DNA of 64,000 nt from Lunularia cruciata. Lineage: Eukaryota > Streptophyta > Marchantiopsida > Lunulariales > Lunulariaceae. How positions within the stretch are numbered: the stretch's first letter is position 1; every line of letters starts with the position of its first letter. The translations under genes were made by a program, and so were the position numbers. Shown here one piece after another: positions 8,243 through 20,099 of this stretch. The notes under the pieces were generated by a model. It worked only from the letters and a program-made list of their open reading frames with translations, ran no database searches and was not told the origin of the DNA. The DNA lies in NCBI GenBank assembly GCA_948567375.1, contig OX419757.1:72726001-72790000 (forward strand), written 5' to 3'.

Positions 8243-9213
8243 CTAACTCCACTAGGCCCTCCACTTGCTCCATAGGATCTGGGCTGTCCACCCTGTCCTC
8301 AAAAACCAACTGGGCGTGGTGCACTCTGCTGCACTCTAGAAGAAGTCACAACCGTGGATGAGGTCTCTCTACCAAATCCAACTGTCACCACCCTCTCCTC
8401 CACCATGTTGAGCTCAATATGCTCAGCCAAACCAAAGACTACTGCCAAAGTGGGCGAAGTAGCCTGCAACAACGTAGCATCACAAACTCTACGTCGCAAC
8501 TCCATGTCCAGTATCCCATACCAAAACTGGACTGCCTGGGCCTCAGTAACTCCCTGAGTGAAACTGATCAGCCGCCTCATGCGAGTATATGCCTTGCGTA
8601 GGCTCTCTCCAACCTTCCGCTGGAACTCTTGCAAGCTCCTCAGCTTGTTAGTCTGCACTCCTTGGTAGTTCTGCCTCAAACATAGGAAGAACTCAACCAT
8701 GGGGTTAAACCCCGGTACCACACCACCTCCTGCAGCAGTACCTCCACTCGTAGTAGCACTATCTCCAGCTAGTGCACCTCCACTAGCTCCACCAACACTA
8801 CTCGAGCTAGAACTCGTGGGTACAACCGATCTACTCCTGGCCACCGAGCCTGAAGTGATGGAGACATAGTGTGGAGACCAATACTGTCTCCATAACTCAA
8901 TCTCCTCCAAATGAGCTCTCCTGAACTCATGGTAGTCGTCCATCGGTGGACCCTCCAAGTGCTGAAACAACCCCTTCTATTCCATGAAGGGTGTGAACAA
9001 AGTCAAGTTCCGCATCTGCTGTAGATCACACCAACTATCGAACTCCTGGATGAAGTCATCCAACTCAATGGTACCCACTGTACCAGAGTAACGCCTAGGG
9101 CCTTTGGAGGCCCCATAAATCTCGTCTATGTCCCACAACTTGGTGTGGTGCGGACACACCAAGTGCACTCTCAATTGAATCAGCTCCTGTGTCGAACTCC
9201 AACTCAGAGTCAA
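8218..9213 (-). pseudogene. gag capsid region
   Basis: One reading frame runs from 9213 with a TAG at 8977-8979 and a TGA at 8299-8301, ending at a TAG at 8215-8217. The block around 8700-8450 (FLCLRQNYQG, FQRKVGESL, YTRMRRL, TEAQAVQFWY, LDMELRRRV) reads as a plant retrotransposon gag capsid: a helical domain with the conserved GESL/Y.RMR stretch. A serine/glycine/threonine-rich low-complexity region precedes it. After the TGA the frame becomes Gly/Gln-rich. It joins the zinc-knuckle frame by a shift within 8218-8242. The start is uncertain: another open frame at 9373-9095 could be the true N-terminus if a one-base shift lies near 9200. Confidence 0.75.
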
Positions 9214-10672
9214 TCTCCTCCCTCACTAAGACCTGAGATACAGGCTGATACCGAGCACCACTCCGAGTAAACCCACTGCGTACTGCAGGGCTAACTCCTC
9301 TGGAATCTCCAAAGAACTCCGTCGTGACCACGTAACTGCAACAGCAAACCCGAACCACCAACTGCAACCGCAAGTCGCAACCGCAAGTACCCCACCAAGT
9401 GCCAACACCAACTAAACACCACCCACTAATGTAACTCTACCGAGATAACTACACTAGGGGAAGGGCAACCTGTAACCTGTCATCATAACAGGCACTCTCA
9501 TGGTCTGCAGCTCATCACTTCCTGCCTCACCGGAGAGAAACAAAGGTAGTCTGACTGGTCATCACTCCAACCTCACCACCGAGAGCACACTAGAGCACCA
9601 ACGCTCAAAAGTCAAGGCACCTCACACAAACGTGGTGCACAAACAGGAAGCAGAGAATGGAGAGGATCCAATCACAAGAAATCTAAACGAAAACCCTCCA
9701 TCTCATAACACAACACGGGACTGACTCTGCCACCATTTGGCATTTGACATAAGAGTAGTTCGTATCTAAGTCCTAAGCTACCAGGATCACCAAGAATGGG
9801 ATCAAACTGCCTCTCCTAGCCAAAGCTACATGTGTATAGATAACAGTGGCACAGTCACTATGACAACAAGTGAGGGTGGACCAGTTGACTAGGGCACCAG
9901 TCTAGGAACAAGAGATCTAGGGGTCAAACCCTGTTGCGCACAATCTAGCAAGAAAGGCAGATTTTGCCAACCAATGACCAAGATCTACACTAAACTAGCT
10001 AGCCTCACGCCAGCAAGCTGGCTTGCTGGCCCTTCTAGACCTTCGTAGCCTCTCATAGCCCACAGCCCTATGCCTCGAAACCTCGAAATGCCGAAATTCA
10101 GCCAAATGAGGCCTTTCTTGTTGCCACTTCGAACCTCCTCCAAAATTGGCGAAACTTCTCCAAATCTGCGAAACTCCTCCAAACTAGCAAAACTTCTCCA
10201 AATCTGGCCAAACAGCGAAACTCCTCCAATTCTGGCCCAAAATCTGACGTAAATCTGACGTAAAATCTGACATAAACCCTAAAGATGGATGCCCGCCAAA
10301 TCCCCCGCTAACTTTCCACTCGAGCCAAATTGACAAAACGGGTTTTTCCAAATCACAATTTCATGAGAAGAGCTTTCCAACTCCACCTTCAATTTCACTT
10401 TCTGAGCCCAACTCGCAGCAAATTGGTCCTGCCTTCACCTCCTGAGCTCAAAATCACAACACTACTCGAAAATTGCTCCTTCTTTGCTCAAAATTTGGCA
10501 AGCGCTTCCGCACACCGTCCGCCTAACTGCCAAATTTGCATCAACTACACGAGCTTCTGCACACTAGGGAAACACAGAACCTGAATTGAGCTACCACGAT
10601 CCACCGAGCTTGGAGATACCACCAACACTCAACGTTCCTGCACCCGATTTCCCCCTGACTTGACTTCTCTGA
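9214..10672 (-). other. 5' leader of the methyltransferase element, non-coding
   Basis: About 1.4 kb between the 5' LTR and gag holds no convincing protein. It contains short iterated phrases (cgaaactcctccaaa and variants, about 10130-10225, then aatctgacgtaa repeats to about 10275). A near-perfect palindrome sits at 10009-10030. A leader of this length is usual for packaging and primer signals. Confidence 0.6.
10009..10030. other. palindrome with 10-bp arms
   Basis: Arms gccagcaagc and gcttgctggc are separated by two bases. In the leader RNA this could form a self-complementary dimerisation or packaging stem; that role is only an inference from position. Confidence 0.5.
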
Positions 10673-11123
10673 TGTAATCAGATTGCTTAACACTCTCAAC
10701 TCAACTCAACTCAGATCAGTACTTGATCTGTCACTCTATAAACTGCCAACAACTGGGCACTGATTACAGTCAAGCCACACCCACTCAAGCATAAAGAATC
10801 CAGGTGACGTTCGCCGGCCTCTATCCACCATAGCTAGGAACTCAAAGGCTCAACATTAGAGAAGTGAGCTCTCTGGAGCTCACCTTCAAAACTATACCCT
10901 TGGACTCGAGCTAGCCCTGAAACCCTAACGGTCCCGTTGACGGCACACTCGACGGTGCAAACGGTGCAAAGTGACGGTGGGCCCCACCGTGAAGTCAATA
11001 CCCCGAACACCAAATCAGACTGTCGGAAAGTAGTCCCTGAGAAACTGCTAGAATAACTCTAACTACCATCATTGGAACTCCAATGTCCGAGCAGCTAGAT
11101 GCGGAACTACAAATGGCGTGACA
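10673..11123 (-). repeat. 5' LTR of the methyltransferase retrotransposon
   Basis: This is a 451-bp direct repeat of 1284-1734. In sense orientation it begins TGTCACGCC and ends TTACA, so it has TG...CA ends. It differs from the other LTR at 14 positions by eye, all transitions, with no indel. The sequence just outside (ttct from 11124) matches the bases just left of 1180 and is a candidate target-site duplication. I see no convincing TATA box in it. Confidence 0.9.
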
Positions 11124-12189
11124 TTCTCTTAAGCTTCTTCTAAAACCAAAAGATCTTTAATCAAATCAACCAAAGTGAAAAGGAGATAACTTCCATTTGA
11201 GTAAGTTGTAAAGGCTCTAGGATTTAATCTCTGAAATATGCTATGATAAATCAGTACTTGTGGAGTGTAGACTCTTGGCACTAGATACCTTTGGACATGC
11301 ACTAACTCCTACCACTTTAGTAAGAGGTGTATGATGTATTCCTCTTCTCCCTCACTAAATGCATCTGAACTCAATTCAAGATAAATGGTCTATCCATCCA
11401 AATCTATGGTCCCATCCTCTTCTAATTTGGCTCTAATATTTCATTCAAGAGATGTTCCTATTCTTCTAGTGAGATGATAATGGGTATTGATGTGCACATT
11501 TGGCTATACTAGGTGAAATAACTTTCCTTGGGCCTTGTTTTTGCTTGAGATATCACTATTTGCTTTGGCTCGGGAGGCTCATCTAGGGAGTAGAAGTGGC
11601 TACGTTTGTATACCAAGCTCCCTCTAATTAACACCTTCACATCTTGATTTAACAAATGTCACATTTCAGACATATCATCTCAAAATATCAATTACATGTA
11701 ATAAATGATGAAGAAAAGGGTGACACAAGAAGAGTGATATCACTAGCACTCTAAAATCAGAACTATGCATACAAAGGATTGTCCATATCCTCGCTCTTGG
11801 CCTTATGGCAAGCTTCAAAACCTCCACATTTGCTAGCTTCAAATTTGAAATGGTGAATGAATTAATGCTTTAATGAATGTTTACAAGAAATTTACTTGAT
11901 GATTACGAGAGACCAATAACATATAAAATTTTATGGGAAAACAGAGGCGACCTGTAAAATTTTACAAGTTATTTACAAATATTTACAGGTACCCATAAAT
12001 TTATTTCCCAAACCCCAACCATGAGATCTTTCTCTTGTAAGGTATGAGATATCCCAATTACAACTACCAAGAAAGAGAAAAGGAAATTTAAAATTAGAAG
12101 ATACAAGTTATGTGAGTGGTAAAAATTGTGATTTTTTACCACAATATCTCAAGCTAATGTAATATTTTGAGGATAGAGAAACACAATAG
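11124..12189. other. AT-rich intergenic sequence
   Basis: I see no gene, RNA or clear mobile-element domain in this stretch. It follows the retrotransposon directly and becomes steadily more AT-rich. Confidence 0.5.
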
Positions 12190-12905
12190 AGAGAAAATAT
12201 GAATTTCACACTCAAATGGTGATGCCCCAAAGAGCACCTTCTCTTTATTATATAGCCAAGGAGGATCTCTCCAAGGAAACTCCACCATAGGATTAGGTAC
12301 GTGGATAGGTTACTTTTCAGCAAGCTCCACTATTAGATTACTTGCTTGGATTGTGACATGTTGGTACTGGTTTCATCTGGTCGGTCAAATAGACTTTGAC
12401 CAGAGGGAATCTTCCTATAAGAATCTAAGAATCACATAAGTGAGGTACCATTGGAAAGCTCTTGGCAAGACAAATCAAGGAGGGAGGGAGGGAAAGCCAA
12501 ATTTTACTCCATTGGGGGGGAGGGGGGGGGGGGGGGGGGGGGCGAAGGGCACATTGAGGCCTAATTCATCCTTTTAGGCTTCCAAAATTGCCTTTGAAGT
12601 TTTCAAGCCTAGTTTGGCTTCTATTCTATTAGTAGAAGTGCTCTGTTGGTGATACCTCCATCTGATATATTTTCTCTATCATGTGTAACATACTTCCAGA
12701 TGTCACCACCCCAAGTTTCACTGCTAGATCATATGCTTAACTATTGATTCTTAAGTTTCCAAGCATGTTTTGGTTTTTGACCTATTAGTAAAAGTACTCT
12801 TTTGGTGATACTTCTATCTGATCTACTTAGTACATCGTGTATAATATCCTTCCAGATGTTACCAAACTAAATTTAATCTCTAGATCATTTGTCTAGCTAT
12901 TGATG
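12190..12905 (+). repeat. left arm of a large imperfect inverted repeat
   Basis: It aligns by eye with the reverse complement of about 14270-14830; shared phrases include tttcacactcaa, gaggcctaattcatcc and ttggtgac. A third, direct copy is at about 24100-24540. Within the arm, 12595-12750 and 12750-12910 are tandem diverged copies of about 155 bp. The arm is interrupted by the poly-G tract. Confidence 0.75.
12514..12542 (+). repeat. poly-G tract
   Basis: Seven G, one A, then 21 G. It is preceded by agggagggaggg. Such tracts form G-quadruplexes and are error-prone in sequencing, so the length is uncertain. Confidence 0.9.
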
Positions 12906-14269
12906 TTATAGCTAACCACAATTTCATATGAATTATTGAAATTCAGAAAGAAACCTACAAACAAAGCAGAAGTATTTTTATAAAAATTTATATCCTCTTT
13001 ATTGATGAACTATATTTTCCTCCTTACATGAAGATGTTATATTGTATTATCAATCTTTTAACTTTGAAAGAGGTTCATATTGATAAAATATTAGATATAC
13101 ACACAAATAATTTATTACATTTGGTAGGTGATGTTTATTAATTTTTCTCAATGAATCAAGGTAAGGGATTTATAGCTTATATTTATATCATTAAGTTTCA
13201 GATCAGAAAGTAAAGACAATCTATCAACATCTAGTCCAATTCTTGTGTTTATTGACATTATTTGTACTAAGTAAATATATTTAGATAAAGCAAGAGAGTT
13301 GAAGTAGTGTAACACTATGACTCACTTAGTTTTTGTTGATGTTATAATTAATTTACTCTTTTTAATATGTAAGAGTAACAGAATCTTTTATTAAAAAGAT
13401 AAAAAACTTCCAATACTCATGATCAGCAATGTCTTTTGCAATAAATAATTTTACCTTTAGATAAATACATTGGAGCTTGCAAAACACAAGTTTTAATAAT
13501 AACTTTAAGGGATTGGGCAGTAGATACCTCTTTCATATATTCTTTTCTGGTTGGTTGCATACAAATTTGTGTGGTGTATAACAAGGTGATTACAACATTT
13601 AAGGGTACTAAGTCTATTTTAGCAAGTAGTCAAGTTTCTATATTAATTTTTCTTTAGATTTCTCAGAAATTTCAGAAATTTATTTTATGATCTTGTTCCT
13701 TTCTAAAGCTAATCATTCATACAAAAACCTATCTTATTAACATATATGGAAGTAATTTATTTATATAAATTTTTTCATAAAAGCTGAAAAAACTCTAATA
13801 GATTACAAGCTAAAAAGGGGTATCTCCCACCCAAGAAGGGAGTGTTTCTTGACCAGGTCCCTAACTTTGATGAAACACAACTTTCAGCATACTCATGTAA
13901 TTTTGATAACTTCTATGTAAAAGTTTAGAAATACCAAAATCAAAGAAAGAAGGTGATTGCATGTGATAACAAGAAGAATGGGAAGACCATGTCAAGGTGA
14001 AAAATTGTCCAATATTTAGTATGGGAAATATCATCTACGTGAACATAAAAAAGAGAAGTGCAAGATGAAGATGCACTATTAGATCCTAACATATGCGGGA
14101 AAATAAACTATGGGCTGATATGTTTTAGGTGTGGGATTAGGTCCTATGGGAATGTAATATAGTAAAAGACAAGTAGTGATGAAAGCTAAAGGTGGCACTT
14201 CAACTATATATAGTGTAGTGAATCTAAGGCCAAGAGTCATTAGGCATTTATGTTGTGGTGCATGAAGGA
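12906..14269. other. AT-rich spacer between inverted-repeat arms
   Basis: There is no recognisable coding sequence. If the flanking arms are transcribed together, this would be the loop. Confidence 0.5.
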
Positions 14270-14830
14270 AGTGGTGGCCGTATTGTAATACAAGTAGCTA
14301 GACATATTATCTAGATATGAAAATTGGCTTAGTAACATCTAGAAGGATGTTCTGTACAATGGGCTAGGTACAAGACAGAGTTGTCACCAAAAGATGACTT
14401 CTAATAATAGGGCCAAAGCCAAAAATAGCCTGAAAACTTTAGAACCAACTTTGGAGGCCTAAACGGATGAATTAGGCCTCAAAAATGAAATCATTCTACC
14501 TTAGGTTGAAAAAGGTTTTCCTTCTCTCCTCTATGATTTGTCTTGTCAAGAGCTTTCCAATGGTACCTCTCCCATACAATTTTGAGCCCCCTATAGGAAG
14601 ATTCTCTAAAGATTCCCTTTGGTCAAACCCATTTGACCAACTAGATAGGACAAGGACTGACATGCCACCCATCCAAACAACTAATCCAAGGATGGAGCTC
14701 ATTGACAGGTCATCAATCCATGTATCTGATCCAAGGGTGGAGCTTCCTTTGAGGGGAAGGTGCTATAGAATAAAGAGAAGATGCTCCTTTGGGGCATTGG
14801 AGCATTGAGTGTGAAACTTATGTTTTCTCT
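14270..14830 (-). repeat. right arm of the large inverted repeat
   Basis: It is the reverse-complement partner of 12190-12905, about three-quarters identical by eye. Open frames in it are incidental. Confidence 0.75.
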
Positions 14831-15339
14831 CTTGTATCTCTCTTGGGGAGTTCTCTTTTCCTTGGAGTATAACACGTAGGTAGAGTGTTATTAGGAGGGG
14901 GATAGAATTTTTTTAAAATGTTTAGGAAGCGATATATAAGTGGGCTTGTGCTCCTTTTGGTTTGGTTTGGGTTGGGTGGTGGGTAGTGGGTGGGTTTTAG
15001 ATTCTTTTATTGATGACTCTTTTCTCATCCAATCATTTCTTTCTAGAAGAACTACCTATGTGAACACACTGTGTGTGTGAAACATATTGATCAAAGGTTG
15101 TGTGTAGATCTAACATTAATATTGTGAGCCTGGTTGTTTGCTCGATCATTGGAACCTTCTAATATTTTTATCAAGTAGGGGAATAACGGGCAACCTAACC
15201 AGTCATCTCAACACACACCCCTTGTCTATTGGTAATCAATTCTAGCCTTACCAAGGAGAAATACACAACACTCCTAGAAGGAGAGAACCTAAGCATAATG
15301 CCCAAACACCAAATCCAGTTCAACTCTCTTTGATAAGGA

Positions 15340-16835
15340 AAGCTATGCAAGACTTAGATGGGAATATGGTTTTCTCTATGACTTGGATTCAAAATTTCTA
15401 AGATGAAACACAAAGCTTGTAAGATAAGATTTCCAATGATACAATGCAAGTCTGAATTTAAGCACTACAACTCCCTTGACAAGGTCTTAAACTTGACTAG
15501 ATTTATGTGATTTCAACACTAATTTTGAAATCTCTAATTGAGAATTTTCTCCTAAATTTTGGCAACTTTCACTAGATTTTTGGCTCAAAATGTACTCATA
15601 ATCCTCACAACCACTCAAGCAACCTAAAATATTCAATCATAGTCACATAAATGGAAGAATTGGCATTCAATTATGATTGGAAGTAAAAATACTCTACTAA
15701 ACTTATGATAATATCTTTAGTAGAGTTTGTTGCATCAACTCTCACTCTCAATAAACCTTAAGTCAACTAAATTTTACCCAATATATTATTGTACCCATGT
15801 CTAAACTTCTATAAAATTTGAAGGCTTAATCCAAGTTTGTTGCATCAGCTTTCACTCCAAATAAACCTTGAGTCAACCAAATTTTACCCAATAGTTTATT
15901 GTGCCCATGTCTAAACTTCTACAAAATTTGAAGGCTTAATCCAATCCCTTGAATTCTCTATTTCAACAATTCATAAGAAATCTTCACACATAGGTACAAG
16001 ACCTAACCACCAACAATACTGGAAAATTGTAGGGCAATGATTCAAACCAGAGTTTGAGAAGCAACCAAAATCCTAAACCTAATCATAATCTTCTCCTCAA
16101 CAATTTTATTTCCAATGCTCCAACTTCAATTGATTAGATCCAATTTGATATCAAATGACATAAAATTTCTTGAGCTAAGCATAATAAGCAGTTTTTTTCA
16201 CACTCTAATCTCATTAACAAATCATGAAAAGATAAGACAAAACTCTTGGAATTATCCAATTTTTTCATCTAGGTTTGAATTCAATCCCCTTTGCTTCAAT
16301 TGATCTACACCACTTAAAAACTAAAATCCCTTGGGTTTTGTCTTCAAACCATAGAGTATTAGCTCTGCTCTCCAAACATAGTCTTCCTAAATGCCTTCCT
16401 CAAACTCCCTCAATCCTTGAAGAACTCAAGACTTCCCCTAATGGGACCCAAACATTGGCAAATTTCTCATTTAGCCCTTTCTCTTTTTGACAAATGGATC
16501 CCACAACTCCACCTTGAAGCCCTTGAATGAGATTAAGTACTTCTCCTCCTATAGGAACACATAAATTATCAAGTACAAATTATCAAGTACAAGATCTACT
16601 CACAAGTAAGCACCGAAAGGATAATAATATATGGGTTCTCCATCATTGATTCCATGAATGCTACTCCAAAATGTACTACCATCTGTCCTTTACGCAATCA
16701 CGGTGTAGAATCTGAAGCCTAATGAGAAAAGCATTTGGGAGTGGCAGATCAAGAGCATGGAACATCTCTTGCTTAAATGATTCCTCTAATTCTCTAGCAC
16801 CCACATTTTGCTACAACTCTCACTCTCAATGTCTC
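15340..16835 (-). repeat. dispersed repeat, inverted partner of 57290-58830
   Basis: Many phrases match in reverse complement, such as ttcccatctaagt near the 15.35 kb / 58.80 kb end and attgggagtgagagttgtag-like sequence near the 16.83 kb / 57.29 kb end. At 1.5 kb with no coding capacity it could be a solo LTR or a non-autonomous element. I did not find terminal motifs I trust. Confidence 0.65.
15725..15944. repeat. 110-bp tandem duplication
   Basis: 15725-15834 and 15835-15944 are two adjacent copies of a 110-bp unit beginning gtttgttgcatca, with about ten differences. It lies inside the dispersed repeat. Confidence 0.85.
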
Positions 16836-18065
16836 CCTCCCACTTGAGACTCCTAAAACTAAAGCACACCTATCTATCAAATCTCCACCACCTATATTAA
16901 TCAAAGCACTCAAAGAGAAAATGATCATAATCCACATGGCCAATCACTTACATATACATAGATGCTCATATATCAATAGCTCAACCGTGAGATCCATCAT
17001 ACAACCTATTAAAAATTTGTAGAGATAAACCACACTTACTTACTTTTTCATGGCTATGTAAACCACATCATGACATTGTACTTTCCATCAAAAGATTGGA
17101 CCAACTTGTAGATAGCCTACATCAAGCAATACAAGATAAAGACATAAGGGGTAAAATGGAGCTTAGTTTCAATAATATCGGTAAGAAGAATCTGCCTTAT
17201 AATACCTTAGATATCTTAACTGTGCAAGTCATCTAGTCTACAAAAAATTGAAGTATTTGAAGAACCATCACCTAGTGTGATTGCTTGTTATGGATTGCAA
17301 CAGCCAATGCTCTCTATAGAGCAATGGACACAAAGCATCCAAAAATGCTATAAAATATGTGAGTGAGAGTGATGCCTCTTGATATCTAGAATGATATGAC
17401 CTCATGCACTCCTTAAAAAATTGTGTCAAATGTTGCATCCATTACTCCAGATAACTCCAAGGCTATATGGACAAAGAGATGACCTTGCTACATACCCCTT
17501 TACTTGGAGACCTTGCATGCTACCACTCCACTTGCTGCCCATCTAGGAGGATGGGTGATCACTTCTCCCAACATTGCATCATGTGTAGGAGCCATAACCA
17601 CAATATTTGCTATTATCACCTAATCATCTTGGACCAAGTACAAGTCTAACTTGACTTATGTTGTCTTCAAAGCATACCAACGCTCCTTCCAAGCAAGGTA
17701 TCAACTCTTTTGTACCATGGCAAGCACGATATCCTTGATAGCATCTTTGGTAGTTATCCTCTATCCTCCAAAGGACACTATGTCATATGGACCTTTGCTT
17801 CATCTACTGTAGAACCATACTCACAAGTGATTAATGAAGATGTAGATGAGTGGACCAAACCTAGGCAAAAACTCATCACTATTAAACAAAGTAGTTGGTG
17901 CAAGTTAGAATGCCTTAATGCACAATCAAGCTAGGATTCTAGAGCCTACATCCTTTCTAGAGTAAGAGCAAAGAGATGCTCTAGTAGGAAAAAGTATGGA
18001 TGAGTCAACTAAAAAAATAATGTAATGTATGCTAACATTTTTAATTCATCAAGGAAGATTGCAAG
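16836..18065. other. no recognisable feature
   Basis: Moderately AT-rich. Short open frames at 17467-17934 resemble nothing I recognise. Confidence 0.4.
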
Positions 18066-18488
18066 TGTAAAAGACCGAGATCGAGGAGAGAAATAGGAGA
18101 ATAGAAACTCACATTGGGACACTTAAATGACACTTTAGAATAAATTCTAAATGCCTAGCATGAGCTTTGGCTTTGGTATTTATAGGTAGCATACAAGGCC
18201 CATGAGAAGCTTTTCAAGAACCTTCCTTGAGCTGCTTTCTTAGAGTGCAAGCCAAGTTAACTAGGAAGCTTCTCAAGAAGTTTCCTTCTAGAAGCCGTCT
18301 ACTTGGCGTGCAGGCTAAGCTAGTTGGAAGCTCCATTCTAGAAACTACATGCTTGGGATGCAAGTTAAGCTAGTCGTGAAGCCTCCCAAGAAGCTCCTTA
18401 GGTGCTTCTAGAATATTTTGGGTTAATTTGGCTTATTCTCTATTTCATTAGCCTTACTAAGTACGTTGCTAAACTCCATATTGTTACA
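18066..18488 (-). repeat. 3' LTR, family A copy 1
   Basis: It is homologous to 23086-23540, 38789-39197, 44787-45198 and 47177-47595. It contains a TATA-like 'tatttataggtagc' block (reverse complement of TATAAATA) and several GAAnnTTC heat-shock units, some mutated in this copy. Confidence 0.9.
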
Positions 18489-19990
18489 TATTCTCCCACC
18501 ACTAGTTGGTGACGTCCTCATTGCCATTGAAGCTTCAAACTCTTGGATGGCCAATTGTGAATTTTGGAGGTGAGAAAGAGGTTCCCATGTGGCATCTTGA
18601 AGTGGATACCCTTTCCAAAGGACCTTGTACTCCGTATGTTGTCAGCTTTTTTGTTGAATGTGTCGACGTGCAAGGATATAATCAACTTTGTACTCCTCAT
18701 ATTCATTGACAAGGATGGGAGGAGGAGGAGGTTAGACATGAGATAAAAGGAAGATGGGTTAGGAACAAAAGGTTTTAACTTGGAAATGTGAAAGATAGGG
18801 TGGATACACATATGACAAGGTAAGGGAAGTTGATAAGCAACACGAGAGATGATTTGGGTGACATCAAAGGGTCCTATCCAATTAGAGGCAAGTTTACAAA
18901 CTTGGGTATCAAGTGGGAGGGGTAGGTTACTAGAGGATAGCATGAATTTATCATTGACTTCAAAGGTGAGATCATGACAATGGTAGTCCGCATATTTTTT
19001 TTGACGATTTTGAGCAACAAGGAGATGAGATTTAGCTTGTTGGAGAGATTGGGATATGGTGGTTAAGAAGGTTAAGTATGAAGGACCTGAGATGGAAGAG
19101 GAGCAAGAAGAGAATCTAGAACAAGTAGATCTTGGCCAAAATTAAGAAAGAAAGGAGAAAATCCGGTGCTTGCCTATTTGGAATTATTGTAGGCAAATTC
19201 TATAGTTGTAAGACATTCATCTCAATTGGTATGTTAGACATTGACAAAGGTACACAACATATCTTCCAAGGTATGATTTGCATGTTTGGTTTGTCCATCA
19301 GTTTGAGGATGATAGGCCGTGAACAAAGTAAGCTTGGTGCTAAGTATCTAGAAGAGTGCTTGCCAAAACTTCCTAATGAATCAAGGATCACAATCGGAGA
19401 TGAGTACACATGATATCCCATGATGCTTGAAGACATTGTTGAAGTAGATTTGCACTAAGGTTGGAGCATCCAAAATATCAAAGGTTGGTGCCAAGTGGAT
19501 TTTCTTACTAAGCTTATCCACAAACACTACAATTGATGTGTGTCCTTGCTTTGTCTTGGGCAAGGATGTGATGAGATCCAAGTTCACATGTTCTCATTGA
19601 GCGGATGGAATGAGGAGTGGTTGAAGGAGTCCACTTGGCTACTGGTTACTGGCCTTGTTATGTTGGCAGCTCTCACACGATCACACAAACTCTCAAACAT
19701 CTCATGTCATGTTAGGCCACCACCATCGGCGTTAGAGGGTACTCAAGGTCTTGTCTACACCCATGTGACCAACTATTGGTAAATCATGGGCTTCTTGAAT
19801 GCACACAAGTTGGAGATCACCTTTGGTTGGAACATAGATCCAGTCCTCATGGAATAGAAGCCTTCCTTGAAGGAGAAGGTATTGTACTCCTTGTTGCATG
19901 CTGTAAGACGACCATGTATCATTTGGAAGAAGGGATCTTGTTGTAGAGTTGATCAAAACTTGTGTTGAAACTTAGGGTCAATTGACTCCA
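18489..19990 (-). pseudogene. integrase remnant, family A copy 1
   Basis: Pieces in several minus-strand frames give the integrase C-terminal region (about 18943-18640, with NWIGPFDV and FHISKLKPF), the catalytic core start (19587-19381, with MNLDLITSLP and ISDCDP) and the zinc-binding region (19956-19732, ending HDLPIVGHMGVDKT). Frameshifts separate them. The normal TD in the second catalytic block reads SD. Confidence 0.85.
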
Positions 19991-20099
19991 TCATGATTGC
20001 TGTTGTGATGAGAGGAAGAGATTTCAAATCAAGTCTTTATGATAGAGCATCAAGGATGACATGGAATTGACTTGGTTTGTACTCAAGTTTGATGTCAAA

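Larger units (their letters stand above)
1180..11123 (-). mobile_element. Ty3/gypsy LTR retrotransposon carrying a DNA methyltransferase and a PHD finger
   Basis: On the minus strand the domains run gag (about 9213-8218), CCHC knuckles (about 8195-8040), aspartic protease and cytosine-5 methyltransferase (7651-5129), reverse transcriptase/RNase H (5125-3509), integrase (about 3240-2340) and PHD finger (about 2160-2011). The PR-RT-RH-IN order is that of Ty3/gypsy. Two 451-bp direct repeats at 1284-1734 and 10673-11123 are the LTRs. A polypurine tract lies at 1846-1853. No clean tRNA-primer site follows the 5' LTR: the sense strand reads TACATCAGAG, which shares ATCAGAG with a tRNA-Met PBS. The element is visibly richer in G+C than its flanks. 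The coding region is broken by TAG/TGA stops and a few single-base shifts, so this copy is not autonomous, but every catalytic domain is recognisable. The left end is set at 1180 because a 102-bp duplication lies outside the LTR and the flanks (cattct / cattct) match there. Confidence 0.93.

Noticed and set aside
2011-9213. All in-frame TAG codons as programmed recoding or a reassigned codon
   Set aside because: There are also TGA codons and single-base shifts, two TAGs occur in tandem, and only one site has a known readthrough context. Decay explains the set better.
9985-10182. Minus-strand open frame in the leader (MEEFRRFGEVSP...)
   Set aside because: It is built from short iterated leader repeats; no similarity to gag or another protein.
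12514-12542. Poly-G tract as a functional G-quadruplex element
   Set aside because: A homopolymer inside a decayed repeat is better explained by slippage; its length may also be a sequencing error.
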